From Streptomyces sp. RB17 (GTDB taxonomy: Bacteria; Actinomycetota; Actinomycetes; Streptomycetales; Streptomycetaceae): a DNA stretch of 64,000 bases. Below the pieces are notes generated by a model. It had not been told where the DNA came from. It did no database searches and was given only the letters and a program-made list of their open reading frames with translations. The stretch lies in NCBI RefSeq assembly GCF_009604455.1, contig NZ_WEGL01000015.1:19128-83127 (forward strand). The letters run 5' to 3'. Made by a program: the position numbers and the translations under genes. Positions 25,775-34,798 of this stretch are shown in pieces; the first letter of the stretch is position 1; each line of letters begins with the position of its first letter.

Positions 25775-26130
25775 CCCGGGCACGGGCGGACGCCGGTGAC
25801 CTGGTCTCGGACGCTAACGGACGTCACGCCATCGCCATCGTCACCGACATCAGGCGGGGCACCGACTGGGGCGGGGCTGTCGATCCGATCGAGCGGTTCT
25901 GCGTCGGCGTGTGGTTCACCGGGCACCTCGCTGCCGCAGTCACGCTCGGCACGCTGATCACCGACGACCATCAGGACCTCGCCGCAGTGCGAGAGGAGGC
26001 CCTCGACCGGGCGCTACGGGACCCTGCCTCCGGACCCCGATGGGCGGCAGTGGATGTCTTCGAGGTGGAGGCCGGCTTCTCCTCGGTGCTCTCGGACAAC
26101 CCTCACTGCACTCTCTCCCGCCCGGTTTGA
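25771..26130 (+). CDS. hypothetical protein coupled to the resolvase-like gene
   Basis: GTG 25771 overlaps the preceding stop (GTGA), so the 119-residue protein is translationally coupled. It reads HAIAIVTDIRRGTDWGGAVD, PIERFCVGVWFTGHLAAAVT, LGTLITDDHQDLAAVREEAL and ends in AGFSSVLSDNPHCTLSRPV. It has alternating strands and helices but no motif I recognise. With the truncated XRE regulator and the resolvase-like protein it forms one transcription unit whose leading gene is damaged. Confidence 0.55.
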   Translation: MTRARADAGDLVSDANGRHAIAIVTDIRRGTDWGGAVDPIERFCVGVWFTGHLAAAVTLGTLITDDHQDLAAVREEALDRALRDPASGPRWAAVDVFEVEAGFSSVLSDNPHCTLSRPV

Positions 26131-26197
26131 TCGGACTGGCGTGCTGCACTTCGGTCCTCCGGTGCACTCACGGATGGTCCGAAGGCTCGGCATTGGG

Positions 26198-26761
26198 TCA
26201 GCGTTCGGGGCCGCGGATGCCCTCGAGCAACAGCGTGACGTGCCTGCGCCAGTCACCGGCGCCGGCCATGTTCGCCATGGCGCCACGGGTGATGAGGACG
26301 AAGTCCTGAGCGTGAAAGTCTGCACGGAGGCGGCCGGCGTCGACGGCACGCCGCACGATGCGTTCGGTGATCGCCGAGAAGTCTGTCTTTTCTGCGGCGA
26401 TGTCGTTCCAGCGCGGCTCTTCCGGGCCGAGGAGCGCGAAGCGAAACGTGGCGTCGGCCTGTGCGGACTCCAGATAGCCGTAGAGCAGCGTTTCGAACGC
26501 GGTCCAGGGGTCCTCGGTCTCGTCGGCGGCGCGGGCGAGGGTGGTCATCGCCTCGAACCGGCGGCCGATGATCGCCGCGAGCAGCGCTTGCTTATCGGCG
26601 AAGTGCCGGTAGAGGGTGCCGACGCCCAGGCCGGCGCGCTCGGCGATCTCGTCCATCTGCACGGTGTCGCCTCGCTGGGCGAACAGTTCGCCGGCGGCGT
26701 CGAGGACGGACTCGCGGTTGCGCCGGGCGTCGGCGCGCAGTGGGCGTTCGGGAGCGGTCAT
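26198..26761 (-). CDS. TetR family transcriptional regulator
   Basis: A 187-residue repressor: NRESVLDAAGELFAQRGDTV, QMDEIAERAGLGVGTLYRHF and ADKQALLAAIIGRRFEAM form the canonical three-helix DNA-binding domain, followed by a helical ligand domain. It is divergent from the NmrA-like gene at 26845 with 83 bases between, so it probably represses that oxidoreductase. Related actinobacterial pairs respond to electrophiles or quinones, but nothing in the sequence identifies the ligand. Confidence 0.9.
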   Translation of the reverse strand: MTAPERPLRADARRNRESVLDAAGELFAQRGDTVQMDEIAERAGLGVGTLYRHFADKQALLAAIIGRRFEAMTTLARAADETEDPWTAFETLLYGYLESAQADATFRFALLGPEEPRWNDIAAEKTDFSAITERIVRRAVDAGRLRADFHAQDFVLITRGAMANMAGAGDWRRHVTLLLEGIRGPER

Positions 26762-26809
26762 GGTCGCTCCACTGTAGTTGACGATGCGCGGAAGTCGCCC
26801 CTACATTCG

Positions 26810-26827
26810 GAACCGGAGTTCAGGTTC
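26810..26827. promoter_or_regulatory. candidate TetR operator
   Basis: GAACC (26810-26814) and GGTTC (26823-26827) form an inverted repeat separated by 8 bases, centred between the divergent TetR and NmrA-like genes. The arms are short, so this is tentative. Confidence 0.35.
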
Positions 26828-26844
26828 ATGTTAGAGGAGATGTG

Positions 26845-27729
26845 ATGATCGTCGTCACCACACCGACAGGACAGATCGGCAGCCAACTGATCCGCCAGTT
26901 GCTCGCCGAGGACAAGAAGGTCCGGGTCATCGTCCGTGACGCCTCGCGTCTGGACGACTCGGTCCGCGAGCAGGTCGAGACCGTCAGCGGTTCCCACGAC
27001 GACCCGGCCGTGCTCGACAAGGCCCTGCCCGGGGCCGAAGCACTGTTCTGGCTCGTCCCGCCGAACCCGCAGGCGCCCAGCGCCCAGGCGCACTACCTCC
27101 ATTTCGCCCGGGCCGGCGCCGCCGCCATCGCCCGCCACGAGGTCGGCCACGTCGTCGGGGTGTCCAGCGCCGGCCACGGCTGGCCGACCCCGGCCGGCGT
27201 CCTGTCGGCCGCCTTCGCGATGGACACCGAACTCGGCACGTCCGGTGCGGCCTACCGAGCGTTGTCCATGCCCTTCTACATGGAGAACCTCCTCGGGCAA
27301 CTCGACGCGATCCGCGGGCAAGGCGCGTTCCACCTGACCTGCGCAGGCGACCTGCCGCTGGCGTCGATCGCGACGCGGGACATCGCAGGCGCCGCTGCCG
27401 GCCTACTCACCGATCTGTCCTGGACCGGGCAGGAGAACCTCCCCGTGTTCGGCCCCGACCGACTGACCCCTGACGGTATGGCCGAGGTGATCAGCCAGGA
27501 ACTCGGCCGTCCGGTTACCTACCGCCGCCTGAGCATCGACGACTTCGCGTCGCTGCTGCGCAGCCGAGGCGCCGGCAACCAGACAATCAAGGACATGACC
27601 GAGGCGTTCGCCGCACAGGACCGCGGCATCTACGACGCGGACTGGGCGACCGCCACGCCCGCACCGACAGACTTCCGCACCTGGTGCAGGGAAGTCCTCA
27701 AGCCCGCCGCGGACGCCCGGGCATCCTGA
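26845..27729 (+). CDS. NmrA/NAD(P)H-binding (atypical SDR) protein
   Basis: A 294-residue protein with the atypical-SDR cofactor motif at its start (MIVVTTPTGQIGSQLIRQLL; G-x-x-G-x-x-G equivalent T-P-T-G-Q-I-G). It continues RVIVRDASRLDDSVREQVET, LFWLVPPNPQAPSAQAHYLH and FYMENLLGQLDAIRGQGAFH, as in NmrA-like and quinone oxidoreductase 2 proteins. The classical Tyr-Lys pair is not evident, consistent with the atypical group that senses or reduces with NAD(P)H. It has an excellent GAGGAGA site. It is probably repressed by the divergent TetR. Confidence 0.8.
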   Translation: MIVVTTPTGQIGSQLIRQLLAEDKKVRVIVRDASRLDDSVREQVETVSGSHDDPAVLDKALPGAEALFWLVPPNPQAPSAQAHYLHFARAGAAAIARHEVGHVVGVSSAGHGWPTPAGVLSAAFAMDTELGTSGAAYRALSMPFYMENLLGQLDAIRGQGAFHLTCAGDLPLASIATRDIAGAAAGLLTDLSWTGQENLPVFGPDRLTPDGMAEVISQELGRPVTYRRLSIDDFASLLRSRGAGNQTIKDMTEAFAAQDRGIYDADWATATPAPTDFRTWCREVLKPAADARAS

Positions 27730-27965
27730 CACGAGAGTGACGCTCAGCCCGGCCAAGCTGTCGACAGACAAGCAGACCCACCTGAGATCAACATGGGAAT
27801 CTCGATCTCGCCGGCGCGGACGTCGCCACGACCAACCCCGGCCGGTGAGTAGGCCTGCTCACCGGCCCATCTGCGCCCCAGCGTGGCACGTCTGGGTACC
27901 AGGGCGCGGTCGTTCAGCGTGGCTGTCCACAGGTGTCGAGTCCCTGACCACCGCAACGGAAGATC

Positions 27966-29164
27966 GTGTCTGCCCGCTCGTCATCGACCATCCCCGGCGG
28001 CCTGGGCCAACTCACCAACGCTCACCCGCCGAGGCAGCGGAACACCCGCATCTGCTGGACTGCCTGGCGACGGTGCCCGATCCACGCACAGCCAAGGGCC
28101 GCCGCCACCCTCTCTGCTTCGTCCTAGCGCTCGCCGCATGTGCGGTGCCGGCCGGCGCCAAGTCGCTCACCGCGATCGCGGAGTGGGCATCCGACGCTCC
28201 GGCCGCCGTCCTGTCCGCCCTCGGCGCCCCGGACCGTGAACCCACCGGCCCCACTGCCCCGGCCGAGGCGACCGTGCGCCGCGCCCTGCAGCGTGTCGAC
28301 GGCGACGCCCTGGATGAGGCGAACGGGACTTGGCTCACCGCCCGGGATCCCGAGCGCCCCGGCCAGGCGCCGGGCGAGCGGCGGTACCGCTCGCTGGCGG
28401 TGGACGGCAAGACGGTCCGCGGCGCCCGCCGTACCGACGGCGTCCAGGTCCACCTGCTCGCCGCGATGACCCGCACCGGCCTCGTCACCGCCCAGCGCGA
28501 CGTCGGCTCCAAGTCCAACGAGATCACCGTCTTCAAGCCGTTGCTCACCCCGCTCGACCTGACGGACACGGTGGTCACTTTCGACGCGCTGCATTCCCGG
28601 AGCGAACACGCCCGCTTCCTGGTGGAGGACGAGCAAGTCCACTACACCGCCGTGATCAAGGCCAACCCCACGCTGCACCAGGAGCTGAAGCAACTGCCTT
28701 GGCGGGAGGTGCCGCTGCTGGGCAAGACCCGCTCCACCGCGCACGGCCGCGACGAGATCTGCCGAGTCAAGACCTGCACCGTCGTCCGCGGCATCGGCTT
28801 CCCCCACGCCGCGCAGGCCATCCAGATCGTACGCCGCCGCCGGATCGTCATCACCGGCAAGGTCAGTCTGGTACGCGTCTACGCGGTAACAGACCTGACG
28901 CCAGAACAGGCCAGCGCTCCCGAGATCGCGCACCGCGTGCGCGATCACTGGGGTATCGAGAACAAGATCCACCATGTGCGCGACACCGTCTTCGCCGAGG
29001 ACGCCTCGCGCGTGCGGACTGACACGGCACCCCGGGCCATGGCAGCACTACGCAACCTGGCCATCAGCGCTCTCCGCCTCGGTGGCTGCGACAACATCGC
29101 TGCAGGCCTACGCAAGCACGGCCGAGACGCCACCCGCCCGCTGGCCACTCTCGGCTTCACCTGA
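27966..29164 (+). pseudogene. ISAs1-family transposase, probable N-terminal frameshift
   Basis: From about 28035 to 29164 one frame gives a full ISAs1 transposase: LLDCLATVPDPRTAKGRRHP, RYRSLAVDGKTVRGARRTDG (first Asp), VVTFDALHSRSEHARFLVED (second Asp), HRVRDHWGIENKIHHVRDTV (Glu) and a normal end RKHGRDATRPLATLGFT. The expected N-terminus (MSARSSSTIPGGLGQLTNA from GTG 27966) is in a different frame and runs out near 28030. A single-base change has probably disconnected the start. Translation from a far-upstream codon at 27737 is possible but gives an unrelated 95-residue leader. No terminal repeats were identified. Confidence 0.75.
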
Positions 29165-29291
29165 TCAATCCGGGCAGATCCCCTGAACGACACCGCCCTG
29201 GGCACGGCCGTTGGCGTCCTACGCCTTCTTTGAACAGGCGGAAATCCCTTAGAGATGGACCTGTTGGTCATGCCAAGATGTCACCCATCAA

Positions 29292-29368
29292 AGGGGCGTA
29301 GCTCAGATGGCCAGAGCGCCGGTCTCCAAAACCGGATGCCGCAGGTTCGACTCCTGCCGCCCCTGCCA
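29292..29368 (+). tRNA. tRNA-Trp (CCA anticodon)
   Basis: A complete cloverleaf. The acceptor arms AGGGGCG (29292-29298) and CGCCCCT (29358-29364) pair; the D arm starts GCTC. The anticodon stem CCGGT/ACCGG encloses loop CTCCAAA with anticodon CCA at 29326-29328. The T arm GCAGG/CCTGC encloses TTCGACT. The discriminator G at 29365 is followed by an encoded CCA (29366-29368). It is intact and apparently not disrupted by the neighbouring transposases. Confidence 0.95.
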
Positions 29369-29404
29369 CTGGCCGCGCGCCCGATGTGGGGGCGTGATGC
29401 CTGC

Positions 29405-29905
29405 CTACCGTGTGTGCTGGGACTTCGGCTTGGACGCCAGTGACCCAGTCGACGCGCCCAGGAACACAGGTCGTTGCCGTTCTCCCGGCCCCCCGGCCAG
29501 CCGGTCGCAGGTGATCAGCGTGCCGTCCAGCACCACGTGTGTCATCCCCTCGGCGCGGCAGAGGTCCAACACTTCGTGCAGATCAGGAGCTTGGGCGGCC
29601 AGTACGCCGATGCCCTCATGGAGGTAGCGGTAGCCGGTGGCCTGCGAGATCCCGGCGTCCCGGGCCAGGCAGTGCACGCGGCCGTGTTCTCGGAACCAGC
29701 GCAGCACCAGTACCGCCTGGCGGAACGGGCCCAGGGCGCGAGAGCCCTTCGGCGTGCCGATCCCGCGCCGGTGGGCGGCCAGCAACCGGGCGAGGAACTC
29801 CACGATGTGGCGTGGGACGTCGAGCGCGGCAGCATAGGGGACCACCGTGAAGCCTCTGGTTCGAGCGGAATGGTCTTGGCAGACCAGTCCTACCAGGGGC
29901 TTCAC
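29405..29905 (-). pseudogene. IS5-type transposase, N-terminal fragment
   Basis: The frame reads AAALDVPRHIVEFLARLLAA, HRRGIGTPKGSRALGPFRQA, VLVLRWFREHGRVHCLARDA, GISQATGYRYLHEGIGVLAA and THVVLDGTLITCDRLAGGPG. This is the helix-turn-helix and first-Asp region (V-L-D-G-T-L) of a large Streptomyces IS5-type transposase group. The remaining two thirds are missing: after the R-Q-R-P-V-F segment the frame ends close to the tRNA-Trp 3' end. Start and left boundary are uncertain. Confidence 0.65.
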
Positions 29906-29980
29906 GCCTGCCCGGCCTCGTGGGCCCGCCGGAAGATGATTTCGCTGGCGAAGCCTCAGTGGGTAAGAGCCACGCTGGGC

Positions 29981-30439
29981 TCAGCCCCAGGTCTTGCCGG
30001 CCGGTTCCTTGATAGTGCGGTTGATCCGATTGAAGAAGTTGGTCAGTGCGATCTCCAGGTTGATCGCGCCGATCTGTTCCTCGGTGAAATGGGCGTTGAC
30101 TTCTTCCCAGATCTCGTCGGTCACGCCCGGCGCACCGTCCTGCAGCAGGGTGGCGGCCTCGGCCAGCGCCAGTGCCGCGCGCTCCGCATCGGTGTAGAAC
30201 GGCGCCTCACGCCACGCCGCTACGTTGTGCAGCCGCTCGTCGGTCTCACCTGCCTTCTTCCCCCCGGCGACACTGGCGTAGACGCACGCCGAGCAGCTGT
30301 TGATCTGGCTGACGCGCAGGTGGACCAGCACGAGCAGCTTCGGGTCGACGCCCCCCGCGGCGATCGCCTTCTGGAGGTGCTGGATCGCGGTCCACACATC
30401 GGGGTTGTTCGCGTTCTTGTTCTTGAGCCGGTTGTCCAT
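29981..30439 (-). CDS. AhpD-like carboxymuconolactone decarboxylase-family protein (ECF41 partner)
   Basis: A 152-residue AhpD-like protein. The thiol motif lies in VSQINSCSACVYASVAGGKK (C-x-x-C, followed by the usual A-x-x-G region; the distal His of AhpD is replaced). It is followed by ALALAEAATLLQDGAPGVTD and QIGAINLEIALTNFFNRINR. AhpD-type proteins are peroxidase or peroxiredoxin-reducing enzymes with a redox-active Cys pair. Genes of this family are the standard neighbours of ECF41 sigma factors, and one lies divergently at 30526. A match to the ECF41 promoter sits upstream of this start (30497-30523), so it is probably the sigma factor's direct target. Confidence 0.88.
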   Translation of the reverse strand: MDNRLKNKNANNPDVWTAIQHLQKAIAAGGVDPKLLVLVHLRVSQINSCSACVYASVAGGKKAGETDERLHNVAAWREAPFYTDAERAALALAEAATLLQDGAPGVTDEIWEEVNAHFTEEQIGAINLEIALTNFFNRINRTIKEPAGKTWG

Positions 30440-30461
30440 GTGGGAGTGCTCTCCTTCAACG

Positions 30462-30523
30462 GGTTACGTTGCGGCGCCTGTGCGCGTCATCCCTATGACG
30501 GAGCAGCTTCCAGGGAGGTAACA
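30462..30523. promoter_or_regulatory. divergent ECF41-type promoters
   Basis: On the minus strand TGTTACC (30517-30523), a 16-base spacer and CGTC (30497-30500) resemble the ECF41 consensus TGTCACA-N16-CGTC and lie 58 bases upstream of the AhpD-like start. On the plus strand GGTTACG (30462-30468), again exactly 16 bases, and CGTC (30485-30488) lie 38 bases upstream of the sigma gene, a weaker match. The two overlap face to face. Confidence 0.6.
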
Positions 30524-30525
30524 CC

Positions 30526-31401
30526 ATGGCCGGCACCCATCCCGCGGACCCGATCGCCGAAGCCTTCGAGTCCCACCGTGACCGGCTCCGCGCCGTCGCC
30601 TACCGCATGCTCGGATCACATGCCGACGCGGAAGACGTGGTCCAAGAAGCGTGGCTGCGTCTGTCCCGCCAGGACACCGACACCATCGACAACCTCGGCG
30701 GCTGGCTGACCACCGTGGTCGGCCGCATCAGCCTCGACGTCCTGCGGTCGGGCCGAACACGCCCAGAAGTCTCCCTCGACGACCAGCTGCCCGAATTCAC
30801 CGTGACGCTCGACGACGCTCCCGCTCCGGAAGACCTCGTGGCCCTCGGGGACTCCGTCGGCCTCGCGCTTCTCACGGTCCTCGACTCGCTGCGCCCTCAT
30901 GAACGACTCGCATTCGTGCTGCACGACGTGTTCGCCGTGCCCTTCGCGGAGATCGGCACCATTCTCGGCAAATCCGCAGACGCGACCAAAATGCTCGCCA
31001 GCCGTGCCCGTAGGAAAGTACAGGCCGCCCAGCAGCCGGCAAGCGCCGGACGACAACAACGCGAGGTGGTCCAGGCCTTCCTGGCCGCGGCCCGCGACGG
31101 TCAGTTCGAGCAGCTGCTGCAGGTTCTCCACCCCGAAGTGAAGTTCACCGTCCACACCCCGAACGGCACGTTCGTCACGCTCGGGGCCACCGAAGTCGCC
31201 ACCCGCGCGCGGGTGGCCGGCAGTGCGGCACGAGGACGTGCGGCGACCGTCAACGGCAGCCCCGGCGTCATCTCCTGGAGCGAGGGCGGCGCCCCGCTTT
31301 CCCTTCTGGCCTTCACTGTCGCCGACGGCCACATCACCGAGATCACCGCTGTGGTGGACCCGGCCGAACTCGCGCTCATGGACCTGCCGGACCCGGTGTG
31401 A
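30526..31401 (+). CDS. ECF41-type RNA polymerase sigma factor with SnoaL-like C-terminus
   Basis: A 291-residue sigma-70 protein behind a GGGAGG site. Region 2 (residues about 10-75): AYRMLGSHADAEDVVQEAWL then LSRQDTDTIDNLGGWLTTVV. Region 4 (about 110-170): LLTVLDSLRPHERLAFVLHD, VFAVPFAEIGTILGKSADAT, KMLASRARRKVQAA. A C-terminal extension of about 110 residues (EVVQAFLAAARDGQFEQLLQ...) is an NTF2/SnoaL-like domain, the hallmark of ECF41/SigJ-type factors. In that group the extension regulates activity in cis and no anti-sigma factor is needed, matching its absence here. The divergent AhpD-like gene is the usual partner. Confidence 0.93.
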   Translation: MAGTHPADPIAEAFESHRDRLRAVAYRMLGSHADAEDVVQEAWLRLSRQDTDTIDNLGGWLTTVVGRISLDVLRSGRTRPEVSLDDQLPEFTVTLDDAPAPEDLVALGDSVGLALLTVLDSLRPHERLAFVLHDVFAVPFAEIGTILGKSADATKMLASRARRKVQAAQQPASAGRQQREVVQAFLAAARDGQFEQLLQVLHPEVKFTVHTPNGTFVTLGATEVATRARVAGSAARGRAATVNGSPGVISWSEGGAPLSLLAFTVADGHITEITAVVDPAELALMDLPDPV

Positions 31402-31555
31402 CTCCCTACCGGCGAACTCAGCCTCTGAGAAAACCTCATTGAACTGTATGGGGAAGGTGGGGAGTGGAGAGCTGGTCTTTGATGGAGCCTCCCCCTGAGT
31501 GGTGGACACGCTGATACTGGATCTGCTTGATCCGGAGAAAGCGAGACCAGCGCCG

Positions 31556-31909
31556 ATGGCGATGGAGGACTACTCGGCCGAGTTCAAGGCCGATGCTGTG
31601 GCCCTGTACGAGTCCACACCCGGGGCGACGTACAAGAGTATCGCCGCCGATCTGGGCATCAACCGGGCCACCTTGCGCGAGTGGGTACTGCGTGACCGCG
31701 AACGCCGCGGCGTCACCGCTACCCCTACGACGGCCGGTGAGACGCCGACCCGGGCCGGGGCGGCAGCATCGTCGGCCGATCCGGACGAGCGGATCCGGCG
31801 GCTCGGGGCTCGGGTGGCCGAGCTCGAGGCGAGTGAGCGCAAGCTGGCGACCGAGCGAGACATACTCCGCAAGGCGGCCAAATATTTCGCCGGAGAGACG
31901 AACTGGTGA
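31556..31909 (+). CDS. IS3-family transposase OrfA
   Basis: Starting at ATG 31556: MAMEDYSAEFKADAVALYES, YKSIAADLGINRATLREWVL form a helix-turn-helix, and a C-terminal leucine-zipper-like segment (RRLGARVAELEASERKLATE then RDILRKAAKYFAGE) is the usual dimerisation part before the OrfA/OrfB junction. The stop overlaps the OrfB start (GTGA at 31906-31909). About 117 residues, slightly long because of an Ala/Pro-rich linker. Confidence 0.85.
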   Translation: MAMEDYSAEFKADAVALYESTPGATYKSIAADLGINRATLREWVLRDRERRGVTATPTTAGETPTRAGAAASSADPDERIRRLGARVAELEASERKLATERDILRKAAKYFAGETNW

Positions 31910-32804
31910 GGAGCCGCTTCCAGTTCGTCGACGACCACCGGGCCACCTACGAGGTGAAGCGGCTCTGCGAGGTCCTGGAGCTCAACAGGTCCAGCTACTA
32001 CAAGTGGCTCTCCGGCCGGCAGGCCAGGGCGGCCCGGCAGCACAGGGACCGGGTTCTGGCCGAGAAGATCCGCGAGGTCCACGGCGAGTCCGGCGGCGCC
32101 TATGGCTCACCGAGGGTGACCGCCGAGCTGAGGCAGAAGGGCCTGCCGGTCAACGAGAAACGCGTCGCCCGGGTGATGAGGGCGTTCTCGATTACGGGGG
32201 CATCCGTCTGCGCAGACGCGTCCGCACCACCGTCCTCGACCCGGCCGCCACGCTGGTTCCGGACCTGTTCCAGCGGGACTTCACCGCCCCGGAACCGGGC
32301 TGGAAATACATGGGGGACATCACCTACCCCCCTCTGACGGGCGGGGAGCTCCTCTATCTCGCGACCGTCCTGGACTGCTTCAGCCGCAGGGTCGTCGGCT
32401 GGTCCATCGCCGACCACATGCGCACCGACCTGGTCGCCGACGCCCTCCGCATGGCCGCCCGCACCCGCGGCGGTCTGGACGGCTCGCTCTTCCATCCGAT
32501 CACGGAGCGCAGTACGGATCCCGGGCCTTCGCCGACCTCTGCACCCAGCTGGGAGTCACCCGGTCGATGGGCGCGGTCGGCACGAGCGCGGACAACGCCG
32601 CCTGCGAGAGCTTCCACGCGTCCCTGAAACGCGAGACCCTTCCAAGGCGCCCACGACTACAGCGATGCCACCACCTGTAGAAGGACGGTCTTCGCCTGGC
32701 TAACCCGCTACAACACCCGCCGCCTGCACTCCGCCAACGGCCACCTCAGCCCCAACGAATACGAACGCCGACACCACGCCGCTAAGCTCACGCTCGCCGC
32801 GTGA
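31906..32804 (+). pseudogene. IS3-family transposase OrfB, multiply frameshifted
   Basis: Starts in frame with SRFQFVDDHRATYEVKRLCE and LNRSSYYKWLSGRQARAARQ, up to KRVARVMRAFSITG near 32200. It then shifts to PGWKYMGDITYPPLTGGELL (first catalytic Asp) and LATVLDCFSRRVVGWSIADH (second Asp), and shifts again near 32510 to QLGVTRSMGAVGTSADNAAC then ESFHASLKRETL (Glu). A further change precedes the end WLTRYNTRRLHSANGHLSPN. At least three lesions make it dead. Confidence 0.85.
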
Positions 32805-32840
32805 TCAACGAACGCGTGTCCACCATCACGGGGGAAGACC

Positions 32841-34632
32841 CAAGGCCGGGTAGTTAGCGTTTTCGCAGGTCACGCAAGTGAGTTGAAGGATTCTCGACAC
32901 AGGGCTACGGAGCTCGTTGGTACAGGCAGTCGACCAAGACAGCTTGTTCCGAAGGAGCTCCGTTGCCCCGTCATTGTGTCCTGCCGTCTGCGCTGACGGC
33001 CATCACCCGAACGGTCACCGTGGCTGGGGGCCGGTTCGCTCCTGGGTATCTGGGGGAGTTGACGGCGGTCGTGCCGTTTGAGCTGGTGGACGCGGTTCTT
33101 GCGGAGACGAGGACGGTGCAGCAGCGGCTGCGTGATCTTCCGTCGCGGGTCGGGGTCTACTTTTTGCTGGCGATGTGCCTGTTCCCTGAGGTCGGCTATC
33201 GCCTCGTCTGGGACAAGCTGACCGCGGGTCTGTCCGGGATGCCGGTGGTCTGTCCGTCGGCGAAGGCGTTGCGTGACCTGCGCCGGCGGCTTGGCAGCGC
33301 GCCGGTGCGGGCGTTGTTCGAGGTACTGGCCGGGTTGCTGGCCCGGCCTACGACGCCAGGTGTGCGTTTCGGTTCGTACCGGATGGTGTCGTTCGACGGC
33401 TGCAGTTCGCTGAGGGTTCCCGATTCCGAACGGAACCGGGCCTGGCTGGGCAGGACTTCGCATCATGGCTATCCGACGCTGGAGTTGATGACGCTGGTCG
33501 AGACCGGCACCCGGGCTCTGGGTGGTGCGGTGTTCGGCCCCACCGCCGAGGGCGAGACAAGCTACGCCGGCCGGCTGCTGCATTTGCTGCGGCCGGACAT
33601 GCTGGTGCTGTGGGACAAAGGATTCGACAGCAACGCTTTCCTCGCGCAGGTCACCGACACCGGCGCCCAGGTCCTGGGTCGGCTCCGCAGCAACCGGCGC
33701 ACGCCGGTCCTCACCCGCCTCGCTGACGGCTTCTACCTGTCGGTGATCGGCACCGTGAAAGTCCGGATCATCGATGCACGGATCGCCGTGACCTGCGTGG
33801 ACGGCACGTCCTTCACCGGGTCCTACCGACTGGTCACCACCCTGACCGACGCCCGCCGTCACCCCGCCACCGCGCTGGTGGGCCTCTATCACCAGCGCTG
33901 GGAACATGAATCCGCGTACTACGCGCTCCGCCACACGATCATGAACGGGCGCAATCTGCGCTCGGGCGACCCGGCAGGCATCGAGCAGGAGATGTGGTCA
34001 CTGCTCACGCTCTACCAGGCCCTACGCACCGTGATGGTCGGTGCCGCCGAGTCCCTCCCCGGCACTGACCCGGACCGCTGCTGTTTCAGCATCACGCTCC
34101 ACACCGCCCGCGACCAGGTGATCCAGGCCACCGGCATCGTCACCGCGGACACCGATCGGGACACTCGTCTCGGGATGATCGGCCGTCGGATCCTGATCGG
34201 CCTGCTGCCGCCCCGGCAACGGGTCAGCACCCGCAAGGTCAAGTCACCGATATCCCGCTACAGGGACCGACGCGAAGACGGCCGCCCCGCCATCAGCCGC
34301 ACCGTCACCCACCTCGACGTCACTGTCCTCGAACCCGTGGATCACTCACCCGCACTTCCCTCGGCCTCCCGGGACGACTGGCACGCAGCCCCAGCCTCGC
34401 GGCGCCGACACCGTATCCTGGCCCTGCTCCAGGAAGACCCCACGCGTCTCTGGCAGCCTCGCGACATCGCCGCCCACGTCGGCGATGTCACCCTGGAGAC
34501 CATGTACAGACAACTGAATCGGTGGGCCGCCAGCGGCCTCATCCGCAAACTCGGACCCGGCCTCTACGCCGCAACACCGTGGTCTCCAGCTTCACTTGCG
34601 TGACCTGCGAAAACGCTAAGTACCCGGCCTTG
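32841..34632 (+). mobile_element. intact IS4-family element with target duplication
   Basis: Inverted repeats of 41 bases (32841-32881 and 34592-34632, one mismatch; core TTAGCGTTTTCGCAGGTCAC) bound a single complete transposase gene. The 9-bp GGGAAGACC occurs directly outside both ends (32832-32840 and 34634-34642), a target duplication of the size expected for IS4. It is the best-preserved mobile element in the window and probably a recent arrival. Confidence 0.9.
32963..34603 (+). CDS. IS4-family transposase
   Basis: A 546-residue DDE transposase. The best start is TTG 32963, placed behind GAAGGAG. An N-terminal DUF4372-like region (VPFELVDAVLAETRTVQQRL) is followed by RMVSFDGCSSLRVPDSERNR (first Asp), LVLWDKGFDSNAFLAQVTDT (second Asp) and the IS4 Y-x-x-R-W-E signature (GLYHQRWEHESAYYALRHTI). 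The C-terminal 90 residues form a separate winged-helix-like region (LQEDPTRLWQPRDIAAHVGD). The frame is uninterrupted and the element has both ends. Confidence 0.92.
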   Translation: MPRHCVLPSALTAITRTVTVAGGRFAPGYLGELTAVVPFELVDAVLAETRTVQQRLRDLPSRVGVYFLLAMCLFPEVGYRLVWDKLTAGLSGMPVVCPSAKALRDLRRRLGSAPVRALFEVLAGLLARPTTPGVRFGSYRMVSFDGCSSLRVPDSERNRAWLGRTSHHGYPTLELMTLVETGTRALGGAVFGPTAEGETSYAGRLLHLLRPDMLVLWDKGFDSNAFLAQVTDTGAQVLGRLRSNRRTPVLTRLADGFYLSVIGTVKVRIIDARIAVTCVDGTSFTGSYRLVTTLTDARRHPATALVGLYHQRWEHESAYYALRHTIMNGRNLRSGDPAGIEQEMWSLLTLYQALRTVMVGAAESLPGTDPDRCCFSITLHTARDQVIQATGIVTADTDRDTRLGMIGRRILIGLLPPRQRVSTRKVKSPISRYRDRREDGRPAISRTVTHLDVTVLEPVDHSPALPSASRDDWHAAPASRRRHRILALLQEDPTRLWQPRDIAAHVGDVTLETMYRQLNRWAASGLIRKLGPGLYAATPWSPASLA

Positions 34633-34798
34633 AGGGAAGACCCGATCACTAGAGCGTAGGTTTTGGCCATGCCTGGGGACTGGCGGATGGATCGGATCGG
34701 GATTGAGTGGCCCCGTTGGTGAGTGGGGTGCCCGGGCCGGTGGCTTGATCGGTCCGCGAGTCTTGATCGCTGCTGAGCCTGCTGATTAGTTGGTCGGC

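Larger units (their letters stand above)
31488..32837 (+). mobile_element. IS3-family element, inactive
   Basis: Imperfect terminal inverted repeats share GTGGACACGC next to a C/T-rich outer part (left near 31488-31512, right near 32811-32837). They enclose an orfA/orfB pair with the classical GTGA overlap. OrfB is frameshifted. The IS4 element to the right is inserted a few bases beyond its right end. Confidence 0.75.
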
